DNA of 60,183 nt from Trichosporon coremiiforme (Eukaryota > Basidiomycota > Tremellomycetes > Trichosporonales > Trichosporonaceae), in the NCBI GenBank assembly GCA_039545355.1, contig BCJJ01000056.1, forward strand, positions 1 through 60,183, written 5' to 3'. Position numbers and translations under genes: made by a program. Positions 10,056-21,386 of the stretch are shown one piece after another (position 1 is the stretch's first letter; every line of letters starts with the position of its first letter). The notes below the pieces were generated by a model. The model was not told where the DNA came from, searched no databases, and was given only the letters and a program-made list of their open reading frames with translations.

Positions 10056-12439
10056 GGTTAGGCGGGCTTGCTTTCTGGATGGTCGGCAATGCTGAACTGC
10101 GTGTGGCCGTCTCCGACCAAGTGAGAGATGATGAGGAGACAAGGAGTGGCGTTGCAGAAGGAATAACAGTCCGCGTCTGCGACGGATCCACGCAGTGCGC
10201 GTACGCCCAAACGCCTGACAACACTGCGGCAATGCCCGGACTCGAGACAGGGGGACAGATCCAGCATAGAGCCGGTCGGGTGAGCCCGAGTACGAAGGGC
10301 GGCAGGGCCAAGCCTTGAGGGACAGGCGCTGGTCGGCCTTGCGGCTGAGAGTATCCCCCTGAGATACCTATTTTCTGGCTCGGTGCATATCGGCGGCCGT
10401 TTGTTGTGGAGGCGAGACGGCAGGATGACAGGCGGGTGTTGGTATGGATCTGCGGGGGTACCCACTGTGCCAGGGCGGCATGGCGTCAGCCCGCTCTCAG
10501 GTATCAGTCAGCCCTCCCATGCGGACGGGGAGTTGAACGGCGCAATGACAGTGACATCGAGCTTCGGCAGTACTGCGCTCGAGACTCTTTAATGATACTC
10601 CGCACCTGTGAGCCGCTACTTCTCCGCGTTATATTATCGATCAGTCGTCACTGGCATCGGCTCTGGTGCTACGCTCGCCGTCTATTGAATGGTCAGACAG
10701 TTGAGAGAGCGAAAACTCAAACCGGAGGGCAAGCTATCCCGAATGTGTCCTACGAATTACCCTGTCGCCTGTCTTTCCCGCCCTGATTCTGCAACTCTTT
10801 TGTTCTGGAGGAAAAAGATCTGCAGAGCGAATAAGCTCTTCCTACAGGTCTGGGCTATTGTCGTGCGCCGTTGCCTTACTCTGGGCTATGAGCCATGTGG
10901 GCGCCGCCTGCGGAAGGCGGAAATGGATTCAGAGGTGGCTGCGAGCTACACGTCATGGAACGTGTTGACAAAGCGCATTCTCGATTGTGACAACTCTGTC
11001 ATCCTTTTGCTGCTATCGAAAGGGGGTGCGATCTGTCATACCTCACTACTCTTCGTCGACCATTCGGAAACTGCACATCGCCCGACTATGTTCGATCTCA
11101 GGGTCCTCATGGGCCATGACCTCATCGCTTGACTCCAAGAACAGTTGGTTCAACATCGAAGGCACGATCAGTACGACGCTCGCTCAGAGCGCGGCGTACA
11201 CTGGCTCCTCGGTGCGGCACCATTGGTCCCGACTACACGAGGACAAGGTTCACGCAGGGTCGGACGTGGTGAGGAGAAGGCGATTGGTGATGGGGGCCGT
11301 GTCAGGTTCGCTGCACCGTGCCTTGAGCTGGTCGCCCGAATGTTTTCTGAGATACGCCGAAGTGCGGGCCGATGATGCTGACAGCGGAGTAGCTGATGTG
11401 AACCACGCGATCTGACGTCGCGGCCAGCCCAGCCTGACAAAGTCGGCGCCGATGATTCCGCACGCCCATCCGAGCAGGCACCGCAGCGGTCGCAGCGACA
11501 GAGCAAGAGCGTTCCGCGTGTTAGATGAGATATTGATAATATCTGACACCGGCGGCTGATTTCGCACATGGTCCCCTGCTGACGACCGCCCGATATGACA
11601 GAGTTGCCCGCTCGGCGAGTGGTTACAGATCGTCACCGCGTCCGAGCGCGCCGCAAAGGCCCTGTACACCCTGCACATTTGTCAAGACCCCAGTATCTCC
11701 CGGCGCATTTCTCATTCGCCGGCAACCTGTTCTCGAGAGCAACGCCAGGGATAACCTTGATGTCAGCTAGATGGGACAGTCATCGCTGCACCCCGCACAT
11801 TGCTTCGCCCTCCTCCGCAAAGTCGGATCGCAGTCGCGACTGTCAGGTAAGTTTGATCGTCACCACCAGCGCGGCGTCTGCTCAGACGACCATGGTCTGC
11901 TCTGCAAATCAGCAGTGAGGTTCAGATCTGGGCATGTGCGGATGTGCAAAGCGGGCCGCAAGTAGATCCGCAGGTCACATGCTCACGTCCATCCTTGCCC
12001 GCTCGTCAACTCGTCATGAGGGGCGGCCGGCAGACGTCTCACGGTCCTGCCATACAGTGCGGCGGACTAATGTCCAACAGAGCGCTCTTCTGCTGGGCAG
12101 CGCTGAGCAATGCGTATCACGCGTGAATCCGAAGAACCGACAGATCGTCCAGGTCCAGACATGAGACTCTCAACATCCCAGCGTGGGGCGCGCCGAGGGA
12201 TATCCCTCGGCGCTGTGGAACGGGCATGGCGCGGCCCGGTGACAACGTCGTTCATGGGGAGCAAAGCAGACCCGCCGCCTTACGGACCTTGCACGAAGCG
12301 ACGGTGATCTTGCATATCGCCGATAACGCGGGCGTTCCTTGCCATCCCGGGAACGCTTCGGCGTACCTGGCTTCATGCTACGCCGACGCCAAGTGAAGCT
12401 CGAGACAATAGGAAGCCGGGTCAAAGGTCCTGAGCAGAG

Positions 12440-12712
12440 TACGTCTCGTTACGCAGGGCTCATCAACATTGCTCTTGGGTCTGCAGCAGATACCCTTGAC
12501 ATCGCCGTCGCGATCACAGGTCCCGATCAGGCGATCCGTGTCATTCAGAAAGCGGCTGGCTGACATCTGGATATCAAGCCTGGTGGTGTGACTCTTTGCA
12601 TTTCGCCTGCCCAGTCATTTGGCAGAGAACGCCAACTTCAGGCAAAGCCCAGAGCAGGCGACTACCACTTCGTCGGCAAAGGGACCGAGGAGGTGCAGTG
12701 GGTCAAGATGCG
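12440..12712 (+). pseudogene. Possible gene relic, weakly dehydrogenase-like
   Basis: The plus strand reads a coding-like piece (GLINIALGSAADTLDIAVAI, then ITGPDQAIRVIQKAAG), a TGA, then KPGGVTLCISPAQSF and GDYHFVGKGTEEVQWVKMR in a shifted frame ending at TGA about 12712. The wording around KPGG faintly recalls the cofactor-domain end of medium-chain dehydrogenases, but this is only an impression. No start, no intact flanking exons and no consensus introns rescue the frame, so it is recorded as a possible decayed fragment. Confidence 0.2.
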
Positions 12713-13106
12713 ATGAGGTGAGACGTGCTGATGAGGCGATCAGAATAAGATCTATCGGACCAGTGTCGATGATCGCCGCTGCCACTCAGTCCGGTGTAAT
12801 CGAAGGCTCCATCGATCATCGAGAGAGTCACCTGCGGCACATTGGATGCACGCAATGCTTGCGACAGCATTGAGTTCAAAGAAATAGCAAGCTTGCACCT
12901 TCGATGCACAGAAGAATGGGGCCGTTTCGGAATCGAGACTTAAGTACTCGGTTGCTGGCAGTTGCAGTCGGCGAAGAGCGGCCGGCCATAGTGGTCAGTT
13001 AGTGTTGGTCACCTCCACCCCTCTACCAGCACTGCTCAACTGCAACCTCCTCCGTCCTCGGATCTCGAGGCTTGAAGCACACTCCATGCGACTGCTGCAT
13101 TTCCTT

Positions 13107-13500
13107 TCACAGATCAGCGTAATCGAAAGCGTGACCAAGGATGACGACCACAGCCGTTTCGAGCCGTGGTCTGGGCCGATGTCCATCTGTTGTGCGGAGC
13201 CTAGGATGTCGTCTTAATCGTTGCCAGGTGCGCTCGTTTCGAAAGTCCTCGATATAAGCCGATGATGCTCTTCCATTCTCACACCGCACCTGCTCGCAGA
13301 CTCTGTCTGGCACTAACCTCTGACCTGGCCAAGGGCTGAGAGCAGGCTCTCCCTCACGTCGAGCGCTTACCTGTCACGGACGTCGTAATGGTGCCGAAGC
13401 TCCAGACAGCGACCAAACAGCAGGTGACCGAACGCCTCGGTGTACAGCTTCACCAGCTTCATCGATCCGAGTGTGGGAATGGTGGGCAAATCAAAGTTCA
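13107..13500 (-). pseudogene. Possible two-exon gene fragment or relic
   Basis: The minus strand from about 13500 reads NFDLPTIPTLGSMKLVKLYT and continues EAFGHLLFGRCLELRHHYDV up to a GTAAGC donor near 13370. A following piece (CENGRASSAYIEDFRNERTW and onward) ends at a stop at 13107. The join is in phase, but upstream sequence is broken and I do not recognise a family. It may be a decayed gene or the tail of a gene whose other exons I could not find. Confidence 0.25.
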
Positions 13501-14184
13501 CGTCCGATATTCCGCCAAAGCCTCAGTCTCGGCTTTCTACAGGGTCGCCTGATCGTTGATCCTATCGGTGATCTCACCGACAAGATCGTATAATCCGACC
13601 GTATCGAGTTTGTTTGTGAGACCCCCCGAGACCCCACTGCCCACCTCAACCGATGTTTCCTTACGAGCATGTTGTTTGGAATGCCGAACTCTCTTGCTTC
13701 TGCACACTTCTGCACATGTTCCAACTCTGAAGCTAAAATACGCTAGATCTCACGCGCTCCCTGCAGAACATAGCCGTATAAGGCAGTTCCGTCGCCGAGG
13801 CGTGTGATTTCCTGGCCGGGCACTGTTGTATATCCATCGCAATACCGATGCCCACCTAGAGACAACGCTTGCGGCAGTCAGTGCAGGATACCTCTGAGAC
13901 ATCCCCATATGGGCAGCAGGCAGCAGGGGTAGGGGCCATATGGCACCATGCGGCGTCTGATAGCCGTGCGAGCTCCAGCGAATGACAGCGGCTCCGGAAA
14001 ACCGGCGCTCCACCTATCGCTCATGTATGACATGAGATGTAGATTAGCGACCTCTGCTCAGGTGAGCTTTCATAACCTGCCCTGATGCCAAGCGAGCCAG
14101 GACATGGATACCATGCTTAGCTCAGTTATTTCTGGGGTGCATGACAACCGCCCGCGACCGCGAGAGCCGCGCTTGGCGTCGATT

Positions 14185-14190
14185 TATAAG
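14185..14190 (+). promoter_or_regulatory. TATA box of the gamma-glutamyltransferase gene
   Basis: TATAAG within TTTATAAG lies about 65 bases upstream of the start codon at 14253. The same octamer occurs upstream of the His-rich gene at 31751, which supports its being a core-promoter element. Confidence 0.6.
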
Positions 14191-14252
14191 CATGTGGAGC
14201 ATAGCAGCCGAGTCCATTCCCACCTTCTACGCGCTAACGCTGATCCCACACA

Positions 14253-16249
14253 ATGACTCGCTTGTGGGCGCTCCTCCTCGCCGCGAGCGCACTTGCGACG
14301 CCCTTCGACCCGCGCAACAACTGGGGCAACGATAACGACAACGACAAGCCCGGCAAGGGACACGGCCACGGACACGGCCACGACGAGGACCACAACAACG
14401 GCCATGACCATGGTCCCGGACACGGTCACGGTCGTGACCACGGCGACAGCGAGCACCAAGGCAACGGCACGTCGCCGTACCAGGTCATGGCTGAGCCGAT
14501 GATCGGTATCCCGGCCCTCGGTCTGCCAGCGGTATGTCACCCACATTCCCCACCCCAGCTATCAGAGCGCCGCTGACGTCGTAGCCCAGCAACAAGACGC
14601 GAATCCCCAGCTATCTTCTTGGACCTGGCAAGTCTGGCGTCGCGAGCGAGGAGAAGACGTGCTCCGAGCTCGGCGTCTCGATCATGAAGGACAAGGGCGG
14701 CAACGCAATCGACGCCGCGATCACCACGACGCTGTGTATTGGCATGCTGAACGCGTTCTCCTCCGGCATCGGCGGCGGCGGCTTCATGGTCGTGCGCGTT
14801 CCCGGCCAGAAGGCGAAGCACAAGGCACAGGTCACCAGCATCGACTTCCGCGAGACAGCGCCCGCGGCTGCCAACGAGACGATGTACAAGGATACGGGCC
14901 GGAATGGGTCGCAGATCGGCGGCCTCGCTGTCGGTGTGCCGGGTGAGCTCCGCGGCCTCGAGGCCGCGCACAAGCTCGGCGGCTCCCTGCCGTGGAATGA
15001 GCTCGTTGAGCCTGTCGCCCAGATCGGATTGGATGGCTGGCAGGTGTCTGCCGAGCTTGCGGGGCGCCTGAACAAGAGCGCGTGGATCGCCGACTCGCCG
15101 CGTTTCCGAGACATCTACTTCGTGAACGGGAAGATGGCCGTCGAGGGCGATACGATCAAGCGCGAGAAGTACGGTAACGCGCTCATGAAGATTGCGAAGG
15201 AGGGTCCCGGGGCGTTCTACGAGGGTTCAATCGCCGACGACATCATCAACGCCGTGCACGAAGCTGGTGGCATCCTGACGCATGAGGACCTGAAGAACTA
15301 CACGGTGCGCCAGAAGAAGGCGATCAGCTCCACCTTCCGCGGCAAGACGGTGCACACCATGGACGCGCCCAGCAGCGGCCTTGTCATGCTAGGCATGCTG
15401 AACATCTACGAGCCGCTGTTCCCCGGCCCCGAGAAGTGCTGGAAGGAGGAGGACATCCACAACCGTCTCGAGGCGATGAAGTTTGCGTTCGGCGCGCGCT
15501 CTGGCGTCTCCGACCCCGCCTTCAACGCTAATGCGTCCGAGTTCCCCAAGTTCTACTCCAAGGAGTGGGCGCAGGAGCAGCGCGACAAGGTCACGTACCA
15601 GGTCCACGACCCGAGCTATTACGGTCTGAACAAGTACAGCGCGCCGGACCACGGCACGACGCACATCGCGACGCTGGACGAGGACGGCTACTCTGCCTCC
15701 ATTACCACGACTGTCAACCTACTCTTCGGCGCGCACGTCGCGACCCCCGAGTGGGGCATCTTCCTGAACGACGAGATGGACGACTTCGCCGTCCCCGGCG
15801 AGAGCGACGCGTTCGGCCTCCCGCCCATGGCGGTCAACTTCCCTCAGCCAGGCAAGCGCCCTCTCTCGTCCACTGCGCCGACTATTGTCGAGGCCCCGGG
15901 AGGCAAGGCCGTGTACGCCGTCGTAGGCGGCTCCGGCGGAAGCCGCATCTTCCCTTCTGTCGCGCAGGTCATTCTGAACGCCGAGTGCGGGGACGACATC
16001 TCGGCCGCTATCGAGCGCGTCCGCTGGCACAACCAGCTTAGCCCGAACATCACCTCGGTCGAGGTCGGGACGGGCAAGGACGCGGCCGACCCCGAGGTCA
16101 TCTACGGCCTGCTCAGGCGCGGTGAGATCATTGGCGAGTACGATATCAACGCGCCCCAGGGCCAGGTGCAGGGCATCCTCGTCAACAAGAAAGGAGAGCT
16201 GTACGCCGCCTCGGACAGCAGGAAGCACGGCGTCGCTGCGGTCTTCTAA
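14253..16249 (+). CDS. Gamma-glutamyltransferase (gamma-glutamyltranspeptidase), secreted or vacuolar
   Basis: Two exons (14253-14531 and 14585-16249) are separated by a 53-nt intron with a GTATGT donor and CTGAC branch, giving about 647 residues. The family is an N-terminal-nucleophile hydrolase that cleaves glutathione gamma-glutamyl bonds and matures by autocleavage before a Thr. Here that is the first Thr of HGTTHIATLDEDG (about residue 451). GNAIDAAITTTLCIG and GIGGGGFMVVR mark the large subunit. NDEMDDFAVPG, LSSTAPTIVE and a GGSGGSRI motif mark the small subunit. A signal peptide (MTRLWALLLAASALA) directs it to the secretory route. Directly after it sits an unusual His/Asp/Gly/Asn-rich segment of roughly 45 residues (HGHGHGHDEDHNNGHDHGPG and onward), not part of the family fold, which could bind metal ions. 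Confidence 0.95.
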
Positions 16250-16405
16250 GCGTTAGGACGTTATAATCTAAGTGAATCCGTAACTTGTAAAACGGACATA
16301 TGAACAATGCAGCAAGCATAGTACGCACACGGAGCCGAGCAATGCAGCGTAGGCGTTCATACCTAAACCCGAAACCAATCTACTAGTACATGAACTTCTG
16401 ACGTT

Positions 16406-17711
16406 TTACTTCCTAGGGTCGACGAGGATCTTGACAGCGGTGTCGTTCCGGTTAATGAGCGTTTCAAAGCCGTCGGTGACGAGCTCGTTCAGGCCGATGA
16501 CCTTGGTGATGAACGGCTCGAGGTCGATCTTGCCCTCCTGGACGAGGCGGATGACCTCGGGGTGGTCGTTGGCGTACGCGATCGTGCCCTTGAGGGAGAG
16601 TTCCTTGAGGACGATCTTCTGCATGTCGAGCTGCGCCTTGTGACCCCAGATGGACACGATGACAATCGTGCCGGCAGGCTTGAGCGCGTCGACGAGCGTG
16701 TCAAACGCGACCTGGACGGACGTGCACTCGAATCCGACGTCGGCGCCGCCGACCTTCTGCAGCTCGGTCGTGACGTCGACCTGGCGCGGGTCGAAGACAG
16801 CCTCGGCGACGCCCGTCTCGAGCGCCTTCTTCCGGCGCAGCTCGGACGGCTCAGACATGATGGCACGCACACCCTTGGCCTTGCAGATTGCGGCGGTCAG
16901 CAGACCAATCGGACCAGCACCGGTGATGAGTGCAGTGTCGCCCGCCTTAGCCCCCGAGCGGCGGAAGGCGTGGTGCGCAACACACAGCGGCTCGATCAGA
17001 GCAGCCTCGTTCAGCTTGATGTCCCCGACGGGGTGGACCCAGCGCCGCGGCACGACGACGCGCTCGCTGAGACCACCGCCGCCGCCCGAGAGGCCGATGA
17101 AGCCCATCCCCTTCGAGAGGTGGTAGGTATTGTTCGCGGGCGAGGTGTCGACCTCGGGGTTGAGAATGTACGGCTCAACGCAGACGTTGTCCCCGACGGC
17201 CAGGTCCGTCACGCCCTCGCCGACCTCGGCGACGTGACCAGAGAACTCGTGTCCCATGGTGATCGGGATCTGCTCCTTCGACCAGGGGTGCGGGTGGATA
17301 GGGCAGAATATCGGGCCGTCAAGGTACTGAGCGTTAGCACGAGCCGGGGAGCTGGCGATGCTGGCCACTGTGACCGAAGGGAGGTCGATCGGCACGCAGT
17401 GTGGGGCCACTCACCTCGTGCAGGTCACTGCCACAAATACCGCAGTACGCGACGTCGATGGCGACGGTGCCAGGCTTGACCTGGGGCACGGGCACGCGCT
17501 CGACCCGAATGTCTCCGCGTCCGTAGTAGCGAGCCGCCTGCATCTGGACGTCGGCGGAGAGCTTGTCGTTCGTCATGGTAGTGTGGTTGCGAGCTGAGCG
17601 AGTGGGGGAACGAGCGATGGAGGGCGAAGCGGTCGCAGCTCTCGACATAGGAGCAAGATAAGTAGGGACCCGCCTTGAGATTGGGGCTAGCTGAGAAAGT
17701 CGGCTCAGCAT
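16406..17711 (-). CDS. Medium-chain zinc dehydrogenase, 2,3-butanediol / polyol dehydrogenase type
   Basis: Two exons (start 17576 to 17415, then 17326-16406) join at YCGICGSDLHE/YLDGPIF, giving 360 residues. The enzyme would oxidise or reduce a secondary alcohol or diol with NAD(P). Catalytic zinc ligands are visible as the Cys of GICGSD, the His of GHEFSGHV and the Glu of that motif, and the cofactor-binding glycine motif is ITGAGPIGLL. The layout resembles the Bdh1-type group; substrate is not determinable by eye. The Cys-rich loop carrying the structural zinc in many relatives is absent. An in-frame ATG at 17711 would add 45 residues with seven Arg and no acidic residue, resembling a mitochondrial presequence. 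The ATG at 17576 gives the cytosolic form. Confidence 0.88.
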
Positions 17712-19278
17712 ATGCGGTCGCGCGCGCCGGGCGTGATTGCGTACGTGCGCTGGATGGGGAGGAGGGGGAAGGGATAGCCGGTCCGGAGTGGGCGAGATCG
17801 GTCAGCTGATCTCGCGGGGGTGACAACTCTGGGGCAATGCAATGTGCGGGGTTGATCGGTCTGTGCATCCATGCGGGACCTCGTTTTGAGCGCATTTAAG
17901 CGCATTCGATAGCGCAGCACCGTCCGCTTGCATCCGTTTCGGGCGGAAGGCGGTCCTCCTTCACAGATGCTGTTGTGCGGCTCTGAACTGCAGAGCGAGC
18001 ACCGCCGTCAGCCGCCGACATCACAGCCGGGGAAGGAAGGCGCAGAACACCTGATGGCGCAAGCCATGGTCCACCGAAGTTGCCCTCGCGCACCTGTGAG
18101 CCGTAGTGGTGGGTGATGTGAGCCAAGTGCAATGCGGAGATGAGCGCGCGGGAGCGGTTTATCTCGGGTCCAGTCGGGGAATGCTGCGCCACGCTCCTGG
18201 GTGGGAGCGATCGGCGAAAGCCGCGACCTTGCACCGCGCCAACGAGCGTCCAGACTCTGCTTGCCCTTCCAGGTAGATAGATCTTCTATCCTTGCATGCT
18301 TTCTATCATCCATCTACGCCTCGTAGGGGAGACGTTTTGCGTTCTAAAGATGGGTTGCGAACACGCATGCTCGAGCTCGTCAGCGGCTGTTGACGAAACA
18401 GTGAGTTGCTGAAAGGCCCGAAGCGGCATCCCCCGAGGACGGAGCGAGCCCGCTTCGGGATGTCGATCCACGTGTGACAGTCCATGACGAGATGGGAAGC
18501 GGTGTGCTGCTGCACCAGGTCAAGTCATAAGAATGCCAGAGGAAGAAGGGCGGGGGAAGTTTCAGACAACTCATTCTTCTGTAACGAGCTATCTAGGAAG
18601 GGCTCTCAGGGCTCTCGGCTGAGGCGAGGCTGGTGTGTACTAAGACGACCGATGGCGTAAAAGTGAGTCCACGGCGCAGATCGTTTACGAGGACCTTATC
18701 ACAGATTAAGCCTGCTCTACATCCCAGGTCGCTATCAGTGCTATCAGAAGGAGAGGAGACAGCGCGAAGTGTCCTTCCATATCAAGGGTTGTATTGACAT
18801 CAGACCCGACGCAGGGCGCCGTCATGTCTGATTACCGTGTGGTATTCCCTTGCTTCTAGCCCACCATGTCCGCACCTATCTCACCGATTTCAGAACCCCT
18901 ATACCATCTCGAGTGTCTCCATCGATAGAAGTGAGGCTGATACAACGACTCTCCGTCGGGCAGCGACCTCAGGTCCGAAACGCAGGGTGAGCAACTTCGG
19001 GGCTGGCCGATGACGTCGCGACAACGAATCCTGGGACGGACTTTTCGAGTTTGCCCCGCACTCGCTGACGGCCACTTGAGCCGTCGTTTAGCAGCTTCAG
19101 CATTGTTCGTTCACACTCTCCACAACTTCGAGCACTTCATCCCCTCGGCAGCGAGTACTGCAGCCAGCGCAAAACGCTTCTAGTCGACATCTGAGCTCAA
19201 CGAGCGCCTCACCACCGCCGCCTCCGCTCTCGCAAACCTTTGGCGCTTGACACCAATCTCCAACAGAGTCGAGGCATC
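17712..19278. other. Divergent intergenic region, no supported gene
   Basis: About 1.6 kb between the divergently transcribed dehydrogenase (minus) and P450 (plus). Open frames are short with no motif. It must contain both promoters, but I see no clear TATA box, repeat or RNA gene. Confidence 0.6.
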
Positions 19279-21043
19279 ATGATCTGGCTTCTAACAGGCT
19301 TAGCCGCAGTAGCAGCCCTCGTGTACCACTTCTGGAGCTCGAACAAGAACACGAAAGACTTCTACAACCTCCCCGGCCCGTCGTTCAAGTGGTACACTCC
19401 CGTGCTCGGAAACCTAGTGGACCTCGAGACGTGTCGTGACACGCTCGTGTCCCCTGACTGGGTGAAGTTGGGCTGGACGGGGCGGTACCGCTTTCTCTTC
19501 GGCACGGAACGGATGTACACTCTCGATCCGGGTGCGATCGGCCATATCCTGGGCAGGCCCGATGAGTGGGTCAAGCCGACCGACTTCAAGACGATCATGC
19601 GCCGGGTGACTGGTGAAGGGCTCGTGACTGTGGAGGGAGCGCAGCACAAGCGGCAGCGGCGCGTACTCTCGCCTGCCTTCTCGACGTCTGCGCTGGCATC
19701 AATGGGCCCCGTACTCTGGACGAAAGCCGCTGAGCTGGTGCAGCTGTTCCAAGCCCTGATCGCAGATGACAGCCTCGAGGACCTGGCCGCCCGCCCGCCC
19801 AAGCCCGAGGACCGCATTCCCGGCGCGCGCAAGATCGACGTGATCCGGCACATGAATTCCTTCTCTGCAGACGTGATCGGGCTGTGCGGTTTTGGCCATG
19901 ATTTCGACTCGTTGAGCCGCAAGGGCCCCAGCGACCCTATGGCAGAGGACTTTGCGAATCTCGTCGACGCGTGTGCCGAGGACGCCCTCATGACGGAGGC
20001 GCAGAACCACTTCCCCCTCCTTGACCTGATTCCGACCAAGCCTAGGCGGATAGTGGACCGCTGCAAGAAATCTGTCGACCAGATCAGCGCGCGTTTCGTG
20101 GCGCGCAAGCGCGCCGAGATCCATGACCTTGGTGGAGGTACGGACCTCACCGAGGAGGAGGCGGGCAAGGATATTTTGAGCAGGCTGATGGCGGCCAATG
20201 CGAAAGAGGGCAAGGCAGCAATGAGCGACGACGAGGTGCGTGACCAGATTGCGACGATGCTGTTCGCGGGCTCGTCGACTGCTGCCGTGTCCCTCTCCGC
20301 GGTCTTGCAACGCCTCGCAGAGAACCCTCGCGTGCAGAGTAAGCTCCGCGCCGAACTCCAGGAACTCGCAGACGCACCCGACATGAGCGTGCTTGACGCA
20401 GCGCCCTATCTCGACCACGTCGTGCGCGAGAGCCTGCGCTTGGACAGCCCTGTCACTTGCACGGTCAGAGAGGCGGCCAAGGACACGATGCTCCCGCTCG
20501 AGGTGCCCGTGAAGGGGCGCGATGGGCGCATGATGTCCGAAGTGGCCGTCAAGAAGGGGACGTACGTCCTCCTCAGCTTTTCGGGGATGCACACTGCTCC
20601 CGAACTGTGGGGAGAGGATGCAATGGAGTTCAAGCCGGAAAGGTTCGAGGAGGAGGGATGGCCGCGCAAGCCGATCCCGGGCATCGTGAAGAAGTGAGTC
20701 GAGCTCCGAGGCGAAGCCGAGGAGGAAGGCATCGGCGCGGAAGCCGAGGCGTAGCCAAGACACCTACGGCGAAGCGAGGCCGAGATGCTCCCCATCTGAT
20801 CCCTAATCAATGCTGACCCCCAGCGCCTGCACGTTCTCAACAGGCCCCCACGCCTGCATCGGCTACCGCCTAGCTCTGAACGAGCTCAAGGTAGCTCTGT
20901 TTGCGCTTCTGCGCGCATTCGAGTTTGCACCTTTGCCAAGCAACCCCAAGATCGAGCGGACCATGATGTTCACCCTCAGGCCCGAGGTTAAGGGAGAGAC
21001 CGGGTCGCAGATGCCCCTGCTCGTTAGGAATGTTACGGCGTGA
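19279..21043 (+). CDS. Cytochrome P450, family uncertain
   Basis: Two exons (19279-20693 and 20824-21043) are separated by a 130-nt intron with a GTGAGT donor and a GCTGAC branch before CCCAG, giving about 544 residues. The first ATG in frame is 19279, followed directly by a hydrophobic ER anchor (MIWLLTGLAAVAALVYHFW). Motifs include the proline hinge NLPGPS, the I-helix AGSSTAAVS, the K-helix ESLR, PERF and the heme loop FSTGPHACIGYR. The intron falls just before the heme loop, so unspliced mRNA would stop at 20695-20697 and lack the heme ligand. The I-helix lacks the usual acidic-Thr pair (AGSST in place of AGxDT). It resembles basidiomycete P450s of broad xenobiotic or fatty-acid type; substrate is unknown. 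Confidence 0.9.
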
Positions 21044-21386
21044 GGTGCACGGAAGTCGAGGGGAAAGGCGCGACGCTGGGCGTGGCGCAAGGTGGTACTG
21101 ATGAGGATTTGGTGAGGATCGGTTCTGGTTAGCTGTCGCAAGGGCTTGGTTCGCATGTATCGATGTACGACTCTCGGAACCCGCTGCTCACCAGCTTCAC
21201 ACTCGCGATTGCGAGGCTCGCGTCCTGGTGGAGAGGTAGTACGTGCCCGCACAGTTTAAGCAACGCCGAGCGCCGAAACCCGAGCGGAGCTTGCATCGTA
21301 ATGAAGTGTGATGCATGAAGATGACTAATGCTACAATATGTTATTGCTCCCTCTCTCTATATCTATTACTTCCCCGTCATACACGC
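21044..21386. other. Convergent intergenic region
   Basis: The 3' ends of the P450 and the glycosyltransferase face each other across about 340 bases. An AT-richer stretch around 21305-21375 may hold polyadenylation signals for both genes. No gene or repeat is seen. Confidence 0.6.

Larger units (their letters stand above)
10056..14184. other. Gene-poor region with coding-like fragments
   Basis: About 4.1 kb between the histidine kinase start and the gamma-glutamyltransferase promoter. No continuous gene can be built. Short stretches on both strands look coding but are broken by stops or lack partners. One is a minus-strand piece around 13500-13364 (including GSMKLVKLYTEAFGHLLFG) that can be joined across a GTAAGC intron to 13313-13107. 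Another is a plus-strand piece at about 12440-12720 (including YHFVGKGTEEVQWVK). These may be remains of decayed genes or genes with many exons I cannot resolve. No mobile element ends or tRNA were seen. Confidence 0.45.

Noticed and set aside
19240..19278. Upstream extension of the second P450 beginning at a TTG
   Set aside because: It starts at a TTG codon, not an ATG; the first in-frame ATG (19279) immediately precedes the membrane anchor as expected for a microsomal P450.
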